Both the position numbers and the translations under genes were made by a program. Below, one piece after another: positions 1-9,088 of a stretch of 64,000 nt of DNA (position 1 is its first letter; each line of letters opens with the position of its first letter). Origin of the DNA: an uncultured Clostridia bacterium (GTDB lineage: Bacteria; Bacillota; Clostridia; Christensenellales; Borkfalkiaceae); assembly GCA_947588985.1 (NCBI GenBank), contig CANQBG010000001.1:124001-188000 (forward strand). Reading direction: 5' to 3'. Under the pieces are notes generated by a model that worked only from the letters and a program-made list of their open reading frames with translations, was not told the origin of the DNA and searched no databases.

Positions 1-1996
1 AGATCTCCGCGACGCGCGGACGAAAACGGGCGGGGAGCGTCACGCTCCTGAGCGAAGTGATGCCGCAAAACTTCCCGTTCGGCAGATCCCCCGCCCCGAT
101 TAGCTCGAGGTACTCCAACTTTTTGACGGGATGACGGGCATCCCTGAGGTCGAAATACGCGTTTACATGTTGGATAGGGATGGTCAGCCGCTCCACGTCG
201 AGCTCGGAAAGGCCGCTCATCTCAAACTCATCGCACACCCTTTCGAATTCCAAATGTGCGGGCAACTTCAACTCTCGGAGTTTTCCCTCCGCACTCCAGA
301 CCATGAACCCGATCTTTACCATAAGGGGATCCCAAGGCAGGGAGAGTGAGGCCAGCTCTTCACAGCCGCAAAATGCGTACGCCTCGATTCCTTTGATCGG
401 AGACGTTGCCGAGACCTCGCAGACGCCGCTCTCCATGAAGAGCCCCGTCTCGATCCGATCGATCCCTGCGGGGATCGTCACCGATTCCATGCCGTTCTCG
501 CGCGCCTTCATGCGCTCCGCATTCTCTCCGGAGACCTCCTCCGAATACATCGTCTCCCCCGCAACCGGCGCAAGCGCCCGCAGCGATCTGCACTTGCAAA
601 AGGCGTAGCGGCCGATCCGCTCCATGTGCGCGGGAACGACGACGCGCACGAGCGACGCGCAATCTTGGAAGGCGTACTCCCCGATCGCCTTGAGCGACGG
701 ACCGACAACTCTTACGAGATCCTTGCACCCGTGGAAGGCATGCGCTTCGATTTCTTCCACGCCGCCCCGCAAATAGATCTCCTCCGGTCCGCGGCCGTAA
801 AACGCGCTCGCGCCGATGCGCTTTACCGAGACGCCCTTGGGGATCTTTGTATTTTTACAGCCGAGCGCCAGCGTCCCTTCCCGATCGATGAGGCATTCCC
901 CCTCGGCCTTGTAGACGCGATTTTCGGGGTCCGCTTCGAGATGTTCGAGCGCGGAGCAATCCGCAAACGCCGATCCAAAGACCTTCTCGACGCCCGCATG
1001 AAGGGAGACCGTCTTGAGGTCCTTACAGCCGTGAAACTGCAAGGGAGGCACCGTCGTTACGGAGGCGGGGACCTCGAGCGCCGTCAGCGCCTCCCCCGCC
1101 AAGGTGAGCCGGCCGGCGTATTGCGTGGGATTGGAGCCCCAATTCCCGGCGTCGCTGAAGGCGATCGCAAACCAATCGGAGAGCGAGGGCGCATGCACTT
1201 CCCGGATCGCCGTACACGCGAAGAAGGCGTCGGTCCCAACGGAGCGGAGTCCCGCGGGGAAGGTGACGGAGGCAAGGCGCTCTCCGCCATAGAACGCATA
1301 ATCCCCGATCTTTTGCACGCCCTCGGGAATATGCAGATCTTCGAGCAGTTCGCCGTTCAAAAAGAGACGTTTTGCGCTTTCAAGCGGATTGGCGTGTTCA
1401 TTTTCAAACGCGATCCCGCACCATGCCGTAAGATCCTCGATACAGACCCCTTGCAAGTGCGTCTCTCCGTAGAAAGCATTCTTGCCCACCCGGCGCAGAC
1501 TGCGCGGAAGCTCGAGCTCCCGCATTGCAGAATAACAGCAGAACGCGTACGCCCCGATCTTTTGCACGCCCTCCGGGATCACGATCCGCTCGAGCGGCTC
1601 GCCGTCAAGGATGAGCTGCGCTTCGCGTTTACACGGATTGGCCCGTTCGTTTTCAAATGCGATACGGCACCAGCTTGCAAGGTCGGGGATGACGACTTTT
1701 CTCACGATGACCTTATCAAAGGCGTCCCCTTCGATCCGCTCCAAGGTCGAGGGGAGGACGAGCTCTTCGATCGAACAATAATTTTCGAGCTTCTTTCCGT
1801 TGATGCGCACGACCCCTTCCGGCAAGATCAACCGCCCGATCCGAATAAAATCCGCAAATGCGCCGCCTTCGATGACGGTAACACCCTCGGGGACCGCGAT
1901 CTCCTCCGCCTCGCACCGTACGCCGCCATGCGGGTTCTCGCCCTCCGCTTTGACGAGCGTCTTTCCGATGACGACGAACCTCACTTGATCGCCCAT
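1..1996 (-). CDS. BspA-type leucine-rich-repeat protein (3' end beyond window)
   Basis: An open frame runs leftward from ATG at 1996 off the window edge, giving at least 665 residues without a stop. It is built from repeats of the LRR_5 (BspA / Treponema pallidum) type, with recurring patterns such as IPEGV..IG.YAF and longer units containing W-C-x-IAFENE-x-ANP. A Shine-Dalgarno-like AGAGGGG lies just before the ATG. The N-terminus has no signal peptide or membrane segment, so the visible part looks cytoplasmic, although BspA-like proteins are often surface proteins. The start is 12 nt downstream of gltX, so it is probably the last gene of the gltX operon. The ligand is unknown; the fold assignment is firm and the function is not. 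Confidence 0.85.
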   Translation of the reverse strand, partial: MGDQVRFVVIGKTLVKAEGENPHGGVRCEAEEIAVPEGVTVIEGGAFADFIRIGRLILPEGVVRINGKKLENYCSIEELVLPSTLERIEGDAFDKVIVRKVVIPDLASWCRIAFENERANPCKREAQLILDGEPLERIVIPEGVQKIGAYAFCCYSAMRELELPRSLRRVGKNAFYGETHLQGVCIEDLTAWCGIAFENEHANPLESAKRLFLNGELLEDLHIPEGVQKIGDYAFYGGERLASVTFPAGLRSVGTDAFFACTAIREVHAPSLSDWFAIAFSDAGNWGSNPTQYAGRLTLAGEALTALEVPASVTTVPPLQFHGCKDLKTVSLHAGVEKVFGSAFADCSALEHLEADPENRVYKAEGECLIDREGTLALGCKNTKIPKGVSVKRIGASAFYGRGPEEIYLRGGVEEIEAHAFHGCKDLVRVVGPSLKAIGEYAFQDCASLVRVVVPAHMERIGRYAFCKCRSLRALAPVAGETMYSEEVSGENAERMKARENGMESVTIPAGIDRIETGLFMESGVCEVSATSPIKGIEAYAFCGCEELASLSLPWDPLMVKIGFMVWSAEGKLRELKLPAHLEFERVCDEFEMSGLSELDVERLTIPIQHVNAYFDLRDARHPVKKLEYLELIGAGDLPNGKFCGITSLRSVTLPARFRPRVAEI

Positions 1997-2008
1997 AGCC
2001 GCCCCTCT

Positions 2009-3640
2009 TTACAGTTGCGCCGCGATGCGTGCGCGGACCTCGGCCTCCCCGAGAATGTGCTGGATCGTCCAGAGGTCGGGCGTATTCGCCTTTCCCGTCG
2101 TCGCGATGCGAAGGACTTCCGCAACGTCTGCCACGCTCCCGCGGTAGGCGTCGGGGTTGGCCTTATAGTCCTTCATCTCGGCCGCAAAGCCGTTTTCCGC
2201 GGCGACTTCCTTGACTTTAGCAAACCAAGTCTGTGCGTCGTCCGCGGGGGAATACGTCTTGAGGAAGCCCACAAGGAGCGCATGCTTTACGGTCTCCTCC
2301 ACGCGATAGGGCTCAAATTCTGCGGGCCGTTCAAAGAAATATCGGAGCAATTCCATCGCCTGCGAGGCCGTCGTGAAGTCCTTTCTGCGCTTCTTTCCGC
2401 CGATCCCCATGCAGAGCGTGAGCGCGCCCAAGAGCTTTTCCTCGTCGGAGAAATACGCTTTTTGCGCCTCGGAGCCAAATTCCTCCGCCCAAGTTTTCAA
2501 AAAGTCGCGCATCTGCCCTGCGGAAAGTTTCGCAAGCTCGTTTTTGGAAATATCGCTCAGCTTATCGAGGTCGAAGAGCGTCCCGCTCTTCGACATTTTT
2601 GCCGCCGTGAATTTGAACTCCTCGAGCGGCGCTTCGGGATTCTTCAGATACCACTCCTCGAAGTTGGAATTGAGCAGCGTGAGGATATACACCTTCACCG
2701 CGCGGGGATGATACCCCTCCTTCCTGTAAAATTCGAGGGAAAGCTCGGGGTCCTTGCGCTTGGAGAGCTTGCGGCGGGTCTCCCCTTCCTGCTTCATGAG
2801 CGAGCAGTTGTGCCCGTAGCGGGGAAGCGGGAAGCCGAGCGCGCCGAAGAGTTCGATGTGGATGGGAAGGGACGCGAGCCACTCCTCCCCGCGGATAACG
2901 AGGGTCGTCCGCATGAAGTGGTCGTCGACGGCATGGGCGAAGTGATAGGTGGGGATGCCGTCCGACTTCAGGATGACGACGTCCTGATCGTTCTCGTGAA
3001 CGGTGATATCCCCCTTGATCTCGTCGTGGAAGGTGTGCTTCACCTCGGGATCGCCCATCGACTTCAACCGGATGACGAAGGGCTTGCCCGCGTCGAGATT
3101 TTGATAGATCTCCTCCTCGGAAAGGCCTCTGCATTTGGCGTATTTGCCGTAGTACCCCGTCACTTCCTTGCGGGCCGTCTGCTCCTCGCGGAGCCTGGAA
3201 AGCTCTTCCTCGGTGCAGAAGCAAGGGTATGCCCTCCCCTCTTCGATGAGATGTTTCACGAAGGCGCGGTAAATTTCGGCGCGCTGCCGTTGATACCACG
3301 GGCCGTAGGTCTCGTCGCCGCCGATCTCTGCTCCCTCGTCGAAGCGGATATCGAAGTATTCGAGCGCCTTGATGACAGCCTCCACGGCCCCATCCACCTT
3401 GCGCTTTAAGTCGGTATCCTCGATGCGAAGATAGAGGATGCCCCCGCTCCTGTGGGCGATGCGCTCGTTGGCGATCGCCGCGAAGAGGTTCCCGAGATGG
3501 ATAAAGCCCGTCGGGGAGGGAGCGAGACGGGTAACTTCCGCCTTTTCCGGAAGATTGCGGAGCGGATACCGCGTCTCATAGCTTTCGAGCGCGGGATATT
3601 GCCCGGGAAGAAGTCGCTCTGCCAATGCCTTATAGTTCAT
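2009..3640 (-). CDS. gltX: glutamate--tRNA ligase
   Basis: This 543-residue class I aminoacyl-tRNA synthetase charges tRNA-Glu with glutamate in the cytoplasm. The HIGH-type motif HLGN is at residues 48-51 inside APSPTGFIHLGN, and the KMSKS-type loop is KLSKR at 291-295. Cysteines at about 140, 142 and 170 resemble the zinc-binding insertion found in many bacterial GltX. The length is somewhat above the usual 470-500. An AGGAGG site precedes the ATG, which overlaps the stop of the upstream phosphatase gene as ATGA, so translation is likely coupled. Expression probably comes from the consensus promoter at 5436-5464. Confidence 0.97.
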   Translation of the reverse strand: MNYKALAERLLPGQYPALESYETRYPLRNLPEKAEVTRLAPSPTGFIHLGNLFAAIANERIAHRSGGILYLRIEDTDLKRKVDGAVEAVIKALEYFDIRFDEGAEIGGDETYGPWYQRQRAEIYRAFVKHLIEEGRAYPCFCTEEELSRLREEQTARKEVTGYYGKYAKCRGLSEEEIYQNLDAGKPFVIRLKSMGDPEVKHTFHDEIKGDITVHENDQDVVILKSDGIPTYHFAHAVDDHFMRTTLVIRGEEWLASLPIHIELFGALGFPLPRYGHNCSLMKQEGETRRKLSKRKDPELSLEFYRKEGYHPRAVKVYILTLLNSNFEEWYLKNPEAPLEEFKFTAAKMSKSGTLFDLDKLSDISKNELAKLSAGQMRDFLKTWAEEFGSEAQKAYFSDEEKLLGALTLCMGIGGKKRRKDFTTASQAMELLRYFFERPAEFEPYRVEETVKHALLVGFLKTYSPADDAQTWFAKVKEVAAENGFAAEMKDYKANPDAYRGSVADVAEVLRIATTGKANTPDLWTIQHILGEAEVRARIAAQL

Positions 3641-4374
3641 AGTTCCTCCTTATGCCCCCGCATGGGAGGCTCCTGAAAGATTTTCGTGAAATAGCCGCTC
3701 TCGGAGATGGGTTCGCCGCCCTCGATGAGGTGATGGCAGTCTCCGAGCCGTTCGACGCGGAAATAGGCCTCGTCGCCCCGCCGTTCCTCGGTATTCAACA
3801 CGGTCACGGAGGTGGGCGCGAGATAGAACCCGTGCAGAAGCGTCTGCGCCGAGATGTTGAGCAGGTGGGAAAGCAGAATCATCGAGATGCCGAAATGGCA
3901 GAAGATGACGGCCGTCTTTTCCGAATGGGCTTCTACGCGATACATCCTGCCCTCGCGCCGATAGCCGTAGCCCATAAGAAAGGCGTCGAGCGCGTCGCAC
4001 GTCGCGTTGTAGCGCGCCGCAACGTGGGAAAACTTGGGAAGATCCAGCCATTCGGCCTCGCGGAAATTCTCGCCGTCCCCCGTCCAATCGGCGGGAAGAA
4101 AGTCCCACGGGACGCGCAACCACCCCTTCTCGTCGCGGTCGGGTTCTGGGAAGAAAAACTCCTGCGCCCAATCGAGGACCTTCGCCTCCTTCTTCCACGC
4201 CGCAAGGCAGGGTTTTGCCGTTGCGACGGCGCGGCCGAGCGGCGAAGTAAATACGTCGTCTACCTGCCAATTTTTTGCGCGCTCCGCGAGGAGCGCCGCC
4301 TCCCGCTTGCCCTTTTCGGTGAGACCGTCTATCGTGTAATCGGGGTCGCCGTGGCGGATAAGAATGAGCCTCAT
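3637..4374 (-). CDS. histidine phosphatase family protein
   Basis: A 245-residue protein of the phosphoglycerate-mutase-like (branch 1 histidine phosphatase) superfamily. The catalytic RHG motif is at residues 7-9 and a second histidine lies in the CHFG segment near residue 170. The family transfers phosphate through a phosphohistidine; the substrate here cannot be read from sequence. The chosen ATG at 4374 has GGAGG six nt upstream, and longer upstream extensions lack family similarity. It overlaps the upstream reductase stop and the downstream gltX start by ATGA, so all three are translationally coupled. Confidence 0.88.
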   Translation of the reverse strand: MRLILIRHGDPDYTIDGLTEKGKREAALLAERAKNWQVDDVFTSPLGRAVATAKPCLAAWKKEAKVLDWAQEFFFPEPDRDEKGWLRVPWDFLPADWTGDGENFREAEWLDLPKFSHVAARYNATCDALDAFLMGYGYRREGRMYRVEAHSEKTAVIFCHFGISMILLSHLLNISAQTLLHGFYLAPTSVTVLNTEERRGDEAYFRVERLGDCHHLIEGGEPISESGYFTKIFQEPPMRGHKEEL

Positions 4375-5354
4375 GCTTCCTCCAAGAGAGCGAGGCTCTC
4401 GGGCGCGATCTCCGCAAAGCCGTTTTCGATATCGTGAACGAGCGCGACCGCACGGGTAAGTCTCGGACATGGTATTCCCATTTTCTGTCCCGCACGCGCA
4501 ACGGCGCCTGCGACGAAGTCCACGTCGCACCGCTTTCCCGCCTCGAGATCGCGTAGCATGCCCGAGCGGATCGCGGCATGTTTTTTCATCGCGAAGGGAA
4601 GTAAAAACCTTGCAAGCGGACTCCCCGCGAATTTGAGGATATCGTGCCCGTTCTGCACGAGCCGCTTGCACCCGGCCGCCTTTGCGACGGCGACCGTCTC
4701 GCGCATGAGCCCGAGGACTTGCCTTGGATCCTTTCGGGAAAGCTCCCCAAACGAAAGCCCCGAGATCGCGGAGAGTGTGGAAAAGGCGGCGTTGACGACG
4801 AGCTTGCTATACCGGATCTCCGCGAGATCGCCCACCGTCACCGAAAAGGCGGGAAAGAGCAGCGCTTGCAGATCTTTGAGCCGTTCCCCTTTCCCGTATG
4901 CCCCGAGCGCGAGGCAAAGTTTGCCCTCCGAAGAGAGTTTCACGGTGCCCGGCGAGACGAGTTCCGCCCCCCAACCGAGCGCACAGCCATATACCATGTC
5001 TGCGCCGAAGGCTTCGGAAAGCCCCGCTTCGGGTAGACCGTTTTGCACGGTGACGAGGGCGCCGTCCTCCTTGAGAAAGGGTCTTAAGAATGCGGCGATC
5101 TGCGCGTTCTCCCGCTGTTTCGTGGCGAGAAAAACGACGTCGTACTCCCCTTCCATCTCTTCGGGAAGAAGGGCATTTACGCGCACGCAAACTTGTGCCG
5201 GTGCCCCGATCAAAATCGCCCCGTGCGCGTTGAGCGCTTCGACGTGCGCGCGGTTTCGGGAGACAAAGTCGCAAGCAAGGTCGGCGTTCTCCCGCACGAG
5301 CTCCGCGCCGAGGCTTGTCCCCATCGCGCCCGCGCCGTAAATACAAATTCTCAT
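4371..5354 (-). CDS. 2-dehydropantoate 2-reductase family protein
   Basis: A 327-residue NADPH-dependent reductase of the ApbA/PanE family. The N-terminal Rossmann motif GAGAMG is at residues 7-12, the conserved QNG segment follows mid-domain, and a helical C-terminal domain completes the protein. True PanE makes pantoate for coenzyme A, but many clostridial paralogues act on other 2-keto acids, so I leave the symbol empty. The start is ATG at 5354 with GGAG five nt upstream; a GTG two codons earlier is possible. It is the first gene of the operon with the phosphatase and gltX, and has a perfect promoter about 80 nt upstream. Confidence 0.85.
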   Translation of the reverse strand: MRICIYGAGAMGTSLGAELVRENADLACDFVSRNRAHVEALNAHGAILIGAPAQVCVRVNALLPEEMEGEYDVVFLATKQRENAQIAAFLRPFLKEDGALVTVQNGLPEAGLSEAFGADMVYGCALGWGAELVSPGTVKLSSEGKLCLALGAYGKGERLKDLQALLFPAFSVTVGDLAEIRYSKLVVNAAFSTLSAISGLSFGELSRKDPRQVLGLMRETVAVAKAAGCKRLVQNGHDILKFAGSPLARFLLPFAMKKHAAIRSGMLRDLEAGKRCDVDFVAGAVARAGQKMGIPCPRLTRAVALVHDIENGFAEIAPESLALLEEA

Positions 5355-5435
5355 TCTCACTCCGCGGCGGCCTCTGCGGCCGTCTTTCGGGAATGCCGCG
5401 CCTTCCGGAGAAGCCGGCGTTTCCCCCTTAGAATC

Positions 5436-5464
5436 ATTATAACAATCCGCGCGGGAAATGTCAA
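5436..5464 (-). promoter_or_regulatory. sigma-A promoter for the reductase-phosphatase-gltX operon
   Basis: On the minus strand TTGACA (5464-5459) is followed after exactly 17 nt by TATAAT (5441-5436), a perfect consensus, about 80 nt upstream of the reductase start. Confidence 0.85.
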
Positions 5465-5523
5465 ATCCGCAACGCCGCAACTCGCAATCGTCAAAAATTT
5501 TTTTTCAAAGATTTGTTTATCGC

Positions 5524-5552
5524 TTGACAATTCGCGAGGAATCGGGTAAACT
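5524..5552 (+). promoter_or_regulatory. sigma-A promoter for the 5588 lipoprotein
   Basis: TTGACA (5524-5529), a 17-nt spacer and TAAACT (5547-5552) lie 35 nt upstream of the lipoprotein start. It is divergent from the promoter at 5436-5464. Confidence 0.75.
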
Positions 5553-5587
5553 GTATTTATCAAATTTCCGATAAGGAGAACAGCAAT

Positions 5588-6046
5588 ATGAAAAAGTTTG
5601 TTGCATTTGTATCCGTCCTTCTTTCCGCCGTGATGCTCTTCGCGCTCTGCGCCTGCGGTTCCACTTGGGGAAAGGTCAAATCCGCCTATGAAAAGGAAGG
5701 CTACACCGAACTCCACATCTCCGAAAAGCTCCGCGCCGCCATCGAAGAAAAGACGGGCGAAAAACTCGAGGACTCCGACGCGACCCTCCACTTTATGACG
5801 AAGGCCAAGATCAACGACGACGACAGCGACGCCGAGATCCTCGTGAAGGCGTTCCTCTCCTCTTTTGCCGTCGTATGGGAGTATAAGAACGTCGAAGCCG
5901 TGCAGAAGGCCTACAAAGAGGACCTCAACGAGGAACAGCAGAAGGATTTCGACAAGCTCTGGGAGGAATACCAGAAGCGCGACAGCGTAAACGGGAACTG
6001 CATCCTCATCTTCGGAGACAAAGACATTTTCAAGAGCACCAAGTAA
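5588..6046 (+). CDS. small predicted lipoprotein
   Basis: A 152-residue protein with a lipoprotein signal peptide: MKK, a hydrophobic stretch and a lipobox ending LCAC near residue 22, so it should be lipid-anchored on the outer face of the membrane. The mature part is acidic and lysine-rich, helical in appearance, with no recognised domain. AAGGAG is placed correctly before the ATG, a good promoter lies at 5524-5552 and a terminator follows at 6054, so it is probably a single-gene transcript. The function is unknown. Confidence 0.8.
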   Translation: MKKFVAFVSVLLSAVMLFALCACGSTWGKVKSAYEKEGYTELHISEKLRAAIEEKTGEKLEDSDATLHFMTKAKINDDDSDAEILVKAFLSSFAVVWEYKNVEAVQKAYKEDLNEEQQKDFDKLWEEYQKRDSVNGNCILIFGDKDIFKSTK

Positions 6047-6053
6047 CTTTTCC

Positions 6054-6083
6054 CCCTCTCCCCCGCGGGAGAGGGAAATTTTT
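6054..6083 (+). terminator. rho-independent terminator
   Basis: Nine-bp stem CCCTCTCCC (6054-6062) / GGGAGAGGG (6067-6075) with a 4-nt loop, followed by AAATTTTT, seven nt after the lipoprotein stop. Confidence 0.75.
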
Positions 6084-6115
6084 AAGGATTTTTTCGAAAA
6101 ACCCCATAAAATGAC

Positions 6116-6144
6116 TTGTCTTTTTCCCACATGTATGGTATACT
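6116..6144 (+). promoter_or_regulatory. sigma-A promoter for secG
   Basis: TTGTCT (6116-6121), 17 nt, TATACT (6139-6144), 35 nt before the secG start. Confidence 0.7.
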
Positions 6145-6179
6145 TCTGTTAGTATTTTGTAAGGATAAGGATTGATTAC

Positions 6180-6503
6180 ATGAGCATTCTTACGCAGCTT
6201 TTCAACTTGCTCGCTCCCGTCTCGAGCGACGCTATGTATTATACCTACCGCGCCGTCAGCCTTTCGCTCATCATTGCCATGGGCGTCGCCGCGCTCGCCT
6301 CCATCGTGCTCGTCATGTTACAGCCCGGCAATTCGCAGGGCATCGACGCGCTCGGCGGCTCCAGCGAAACCTTCTATGGGAAGAACAAAGGCCGTTCGTC
6401 GGAATCCAAACTCAGAATGTGGACGCTCATCTGCCTCGGCGTGCTCGCCGTGCTTGCAGTCGTGTTCTTCATTCTCCAGATCGACGCGATTTGGGGTGCA
6501 TAA
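6180..6503 (+). CDS. secG: preprotein translocase subunit SecG
   Basis: A 107-residue membrane protein with two transmembrane segments (about 26-48 and 83-103) joined by a loop carrying the SecG signature GGSSETFYGKNKGRS. SecG associates with SecYE and assists SecA-driven export. The N-terminal extension is slightly longer than in most SecG. AAGG at 6167-6170 serves as ribosome binding site. The gene lies upstream of rnr and smpB, an order (secG-rnr-smpB) conserved in Bacillus and many Firmicutes, which supports the assignment. Confidence 0.93.
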   Translation: MSILTQLFNLLAPVSSDAMYYTYRAVSLSLIIAMGVAALASIVLVMLQPGNSQGIDALGGSSETFYGKNKGRSSESKLRMWTLICLGVLAVLAVVFFILQIDAIWGA

Positions 6504-6515
6504 AATCGGCAAACG

Positions 6516-6550
6516 AAAGCGGGCGGGCACATTGCTTGCCCGCTTTTCCT
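6516..6550 (+). terminator. hairpin between secG and rnr
   Basis: Nine-bp stem AAAGCGGGC (6516-6524) / GCCCGCTTT (6538-6546) followed by a weak T-rich tail TCCTTG. It may be a partial terminator or attenuator, because rnr begins only about 12 nt later without its own visible promoter. Confidence 0.55.
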
Positions 6551-6557
6551 TGTGATC

Positions 6558-8633
6558 ATGAACGCAAAGACATCTTTACTCAGTCAAATTACAAACGGTG
6601 ATTTCGCCCTCTGCACCGCCGAAGAGATCGCGAGAATGTTGCGTCTCTCCGGGCGGGAAGCGCGCGCGGTGCGCAGCCTGCTCCTCTCTCTCGTCCGCGA
6701 AGGAGAACTTCTTACGGATGAAGCGGGCCGCTTCGGCACGGCTGCACAGTTCGGCGCCAAGCGCGGCACGCTGACGGGCAACGAGCGCGGCTTCGGCTTC
6801 TTCACCCCCGACGACGGATCAAGCGACCTCTTCATCCCCCTCCGGGCCATGAAGGACGCCCTGCACGGAGATACCGTGCTCGCATTCTGCGTGGGCGGGC
6901 GGTCCGGCGACGAGGGCGAGGTCCTCAAAGTCCTCGAACGCGGCTATCATGAGATCGTCGGCGTCTACCATCGCGACCACAGGGCGGGCTACCTTCATCC
7001 CGACGAGAGAAAATACGCCGCGGATATCTTCATCCCCATCGGCAAACATCTCCGCTGCCCCGACGGCGGCAAGGCCGTCGCCCGGATCACCTCCTACGAT
7101 TCCCGCGGCCCGGCCGGGGAGATCGTCGAAGTCTTAGGCCCCGCGGGCGACTTTTTCACCGAGGAACTCGCCCTCATCCGCGCCCACGGCCTGCGGGAGA
7201 CCTTCCCCGAGGACGTCTTAAAGGCGGCGGAAGAGGCGGAAAAGCGCCCCGTCGAGCTCAAAGGGCGGCTCGACCTGCGGAATGAGCTCATCATCACGGT
7301 GGACGGCGAGGACACGCGGGACATCGACGACGCCATCTCCATCAAAAAGGCGGGCAAGAACTACCGTTTGGGCGTGCACATCGCGGACGTCTCGCACTAC
7401 GTCGCCCGCAATTTGCCCCTCGATCGGGAGGCCTTCCGCCGCGGGACGAGCGTCTATTTCCCGGACCGCGTCCTCCCCATGTTGCCGCCCGCCCTCTCCA
7501 ACGGCATCTGCTCGCTCAATGAGGGAGCAGACCGCCTCACCCTCTCCTGTCTCATGACGGTGAACGCGAAGGGCGCGGTCATCGAGCGGCGCATCGTCCC
7601 CTCCGTCATCCGTTCGCGGCACAGAATGACGTATACGGAAGTCACCAAGATCCATGAGGGCGACCGCGCGGCGACGGAACGTTATCCCGACCTCGTCCCC
7701 TTCGTCGAGGCAGCCGTCGAGCTCACAAATATTCTGAAGGCGGCGAGAAAGCGGCGGGGCGGCGTGGATCTCGAGATCCCAGAGCCCAAGATCCTCTTCG
7801 AAAACGGCACCATCTCCATTCCCAAGGCCGAGCGCACGATCTCGCACGAGATGATCGAATGCTTCATGGTACTCGCCAACGAGACGGTGGCCGAATGGAT
7901 GCAGGAGCTCCAAATGCCCTTCGTCTACCGCGTACACGAGCGGCCGTCGGAAGAGAAAGCCCGCGAATTTGCCGAATTTTTAGAACAAACGGGGCTCCCC
8001 GCCCACTTCGATCCGGCCCGCGTAACGCCGCAGGACTATCAAAACATCCTGCATTCTCTCGAAGGGTCCCCGCTCTATCCCATGGTCAACCGCGTTCTGC
8101 TCCGCTCCATGATGAAGGCGCGCTACTCCCCGGAGAATCTCGGGCACTTCGGCCTCGCCTCGGCATGTTACTGCCACTTCACCTCCCCCATTCGGAGATA
8201 TCCCGATCTCTGCATCCACCGCATCATCAAAGACGCGCTCCAAGACGGGGAACGGGCAAAATCCGCCCATGCGGCGTTTGTCTCGGAGGCGGCGGCACGC
8301 TCCTCCCTCTGCGAACGCAATGCGGCGGAGGCCGAGCGGGAGGTGGACGCCCTCTACACCGTCGCCTACATGCAGGACAAACTCGGGGAGGAATTCGAGG
8401 CTACCGTCTCCGGCGTCACGGCCTATGGGCTCTACGCCGAACTCGAAAATACCGTGGAGGGCTACCTCCCCATCGAGACGCTCCCCGACGACGTCTATGA
8501 GTTTTGGGAGGGACGCTTCCTCCTGCGCGGTACGCGCCTTCGCTTTGCGCTCGGGGACCGCATCCGCGTGCGCGTCGTCGGCACCGACTTCGGGTCGAGA
8601 AAAGTACAATTCGCTTTCCTTGCAAAGGTGTGA
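6558..8633 (+). CDS. rnr: ribonuclease R
   Basis: A 691-residue 3'-to-5' exoribonuclease of the RNB family that degrades structured RNA and works with SmpB-tmRNA on non-stop transcripts. In order it has an N-terminal winged-helix-like region (1-60), cold-shock-like OB domains (about 65-200), the RNB catalytic domain with acidic cluster D252, D255, D257 and D258, and a C-terminal S1 domain (about 605-690) containing VSGVTAYGLYAELE. No Shine-Dalgarno sequence is visible before ATG 6558 or the alternative GTG 6552, and a hairpin sits directly upstream. The partner smpB follows one base after the stop. Confidence 0.96.
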   Translation: MNAKTSLLSQITNGDFALCTAEEIARMLRLSGREARAVRSLLLSLVREGELLTDEAGRFGTAAQFGAKRGTLTGNERGFGFFTPDDGSSDLFIPLRAMKDALHGDTVLAFCVGGRSGDEGEVLKVLERGYHEIVGVYHRDHRAGYLHPDERKYAADIFIPIGKHLRCPDGGKAVARITSYDSRGPAGEIVEVLGPAGDFFTEELALIRAHGLRETFPEDVLKAAEEAEKRPVELKGRLDLRNELIITVDGEDTRDIDDAISIKKAGKNYRLGVHIADVSHYVARNLPLDREAFRRGTSVYFPDRVLPMLPPALSNGICSLNEGADRLTLSCLMTVNAKGAVIERRIVPSVIRSRHRMTYTEVTKIHEGDRAATERYPDLVPFVEAAVELTNILKAARKRRGGVDLEIPEPKILFENGTISIPKAERTISHEMIECFMVLANETVAEWMQELQMPFVYRVHERPSEEKAREFAEFLEQTGLPAHFDPARVTPQDYQNILHSLEGSPLYPMVNRVLLRSMMKARYSPENLGHFGLASACYCHFTSPIRRYPDLCIHRIIKDALQDGERAKSAHAAFVSEAAARSSLCERNAAEAEREVDALYTVAYMQDKLGEEFEATVSGVTAYGLYAELENTVEGYLPIETLPDDVYEFWEGRFLLRGTRLRFALGDRIRVRVVGTDFGSRKVQFAFLAKV

Positions 8634-8634
8634 T

Positions 8635-9084
8635 ATGAAAATCATCGCAGTCAACAAATCGGCCTCGTTTGAATACTTCATCGAGGAAAAATATGAGGCG
8701 GGCATCGTGCTCGAAGGTGCGGAAGTAAAATCTCTGCGCGCCGGGAAAGCCTCGCTCGGGGAGAGCTTTTGCGAACTCCGCGGCGGGGAGGTCCTCCTCA
8801 AAAACATGCACATCGCCCTCTACGATAAGAGCGGCGCATTTTCCACGCGCGATTCGAGAAAGGACAGAAAACTGCTCCTGCACCGCGCGGAGATCTCGCG
8901 CATTGCGGGAAGAGTCAACGAGCGCGGCTACACCCTCGTTCCGCTCAAGGTGTATTTCAAAGATGCGCTCATAAAAGTGGAGATCGCCCTCTGCAAAGGC
9001 AAGCATACCTATGATAAGAAGCAGGCGATCAAGGAGCGTGACCTTCGGCGCGAAAGCGATCGCGCGGCGGCAGACTATCGCTGA
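8635..9084 (+). CDS. smpB: SsrA-binding protein SmpB
   Basis: A 149-residue protein of the normal SmpB length. It carries the core EAGIVLEGAEVKSLRAGK, then KNMHIALY, and the C-terminal KKQAIKERD tail that becomes helical in the ribosomal A site. SmpB binds tmRNA and rescues stalled ribosomes. ATG 8635 starts one base after the rnr stop with AAAGGTG just upstream. No tmRNA gene follows it here, unlike in some genomes, so ssrA must be elsewhere. Confidence 0.97.
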   Translation: MKIIAVNKSASFEYFIEEKYEAGIVLEGAEVKSLRAGKASLGESFCELRGGEVLLKNMHIALYDKSGAFSTRDSRKDRKLLLHRAEISRIAGRVNERGYTLVPLKVYFKDALIKVEIALCKGKHTYDKKQAIKERDLRRESDRAAADYR

Positions 9085-9088
9085 TACC

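Noticed and set aside
626..3409. A 927-codon open frame on the plus strand
   Set aside because: It is antisense to the LRR gene and gltX, has no family similarity or ribosome binding site, and arises from high GC codon structure.
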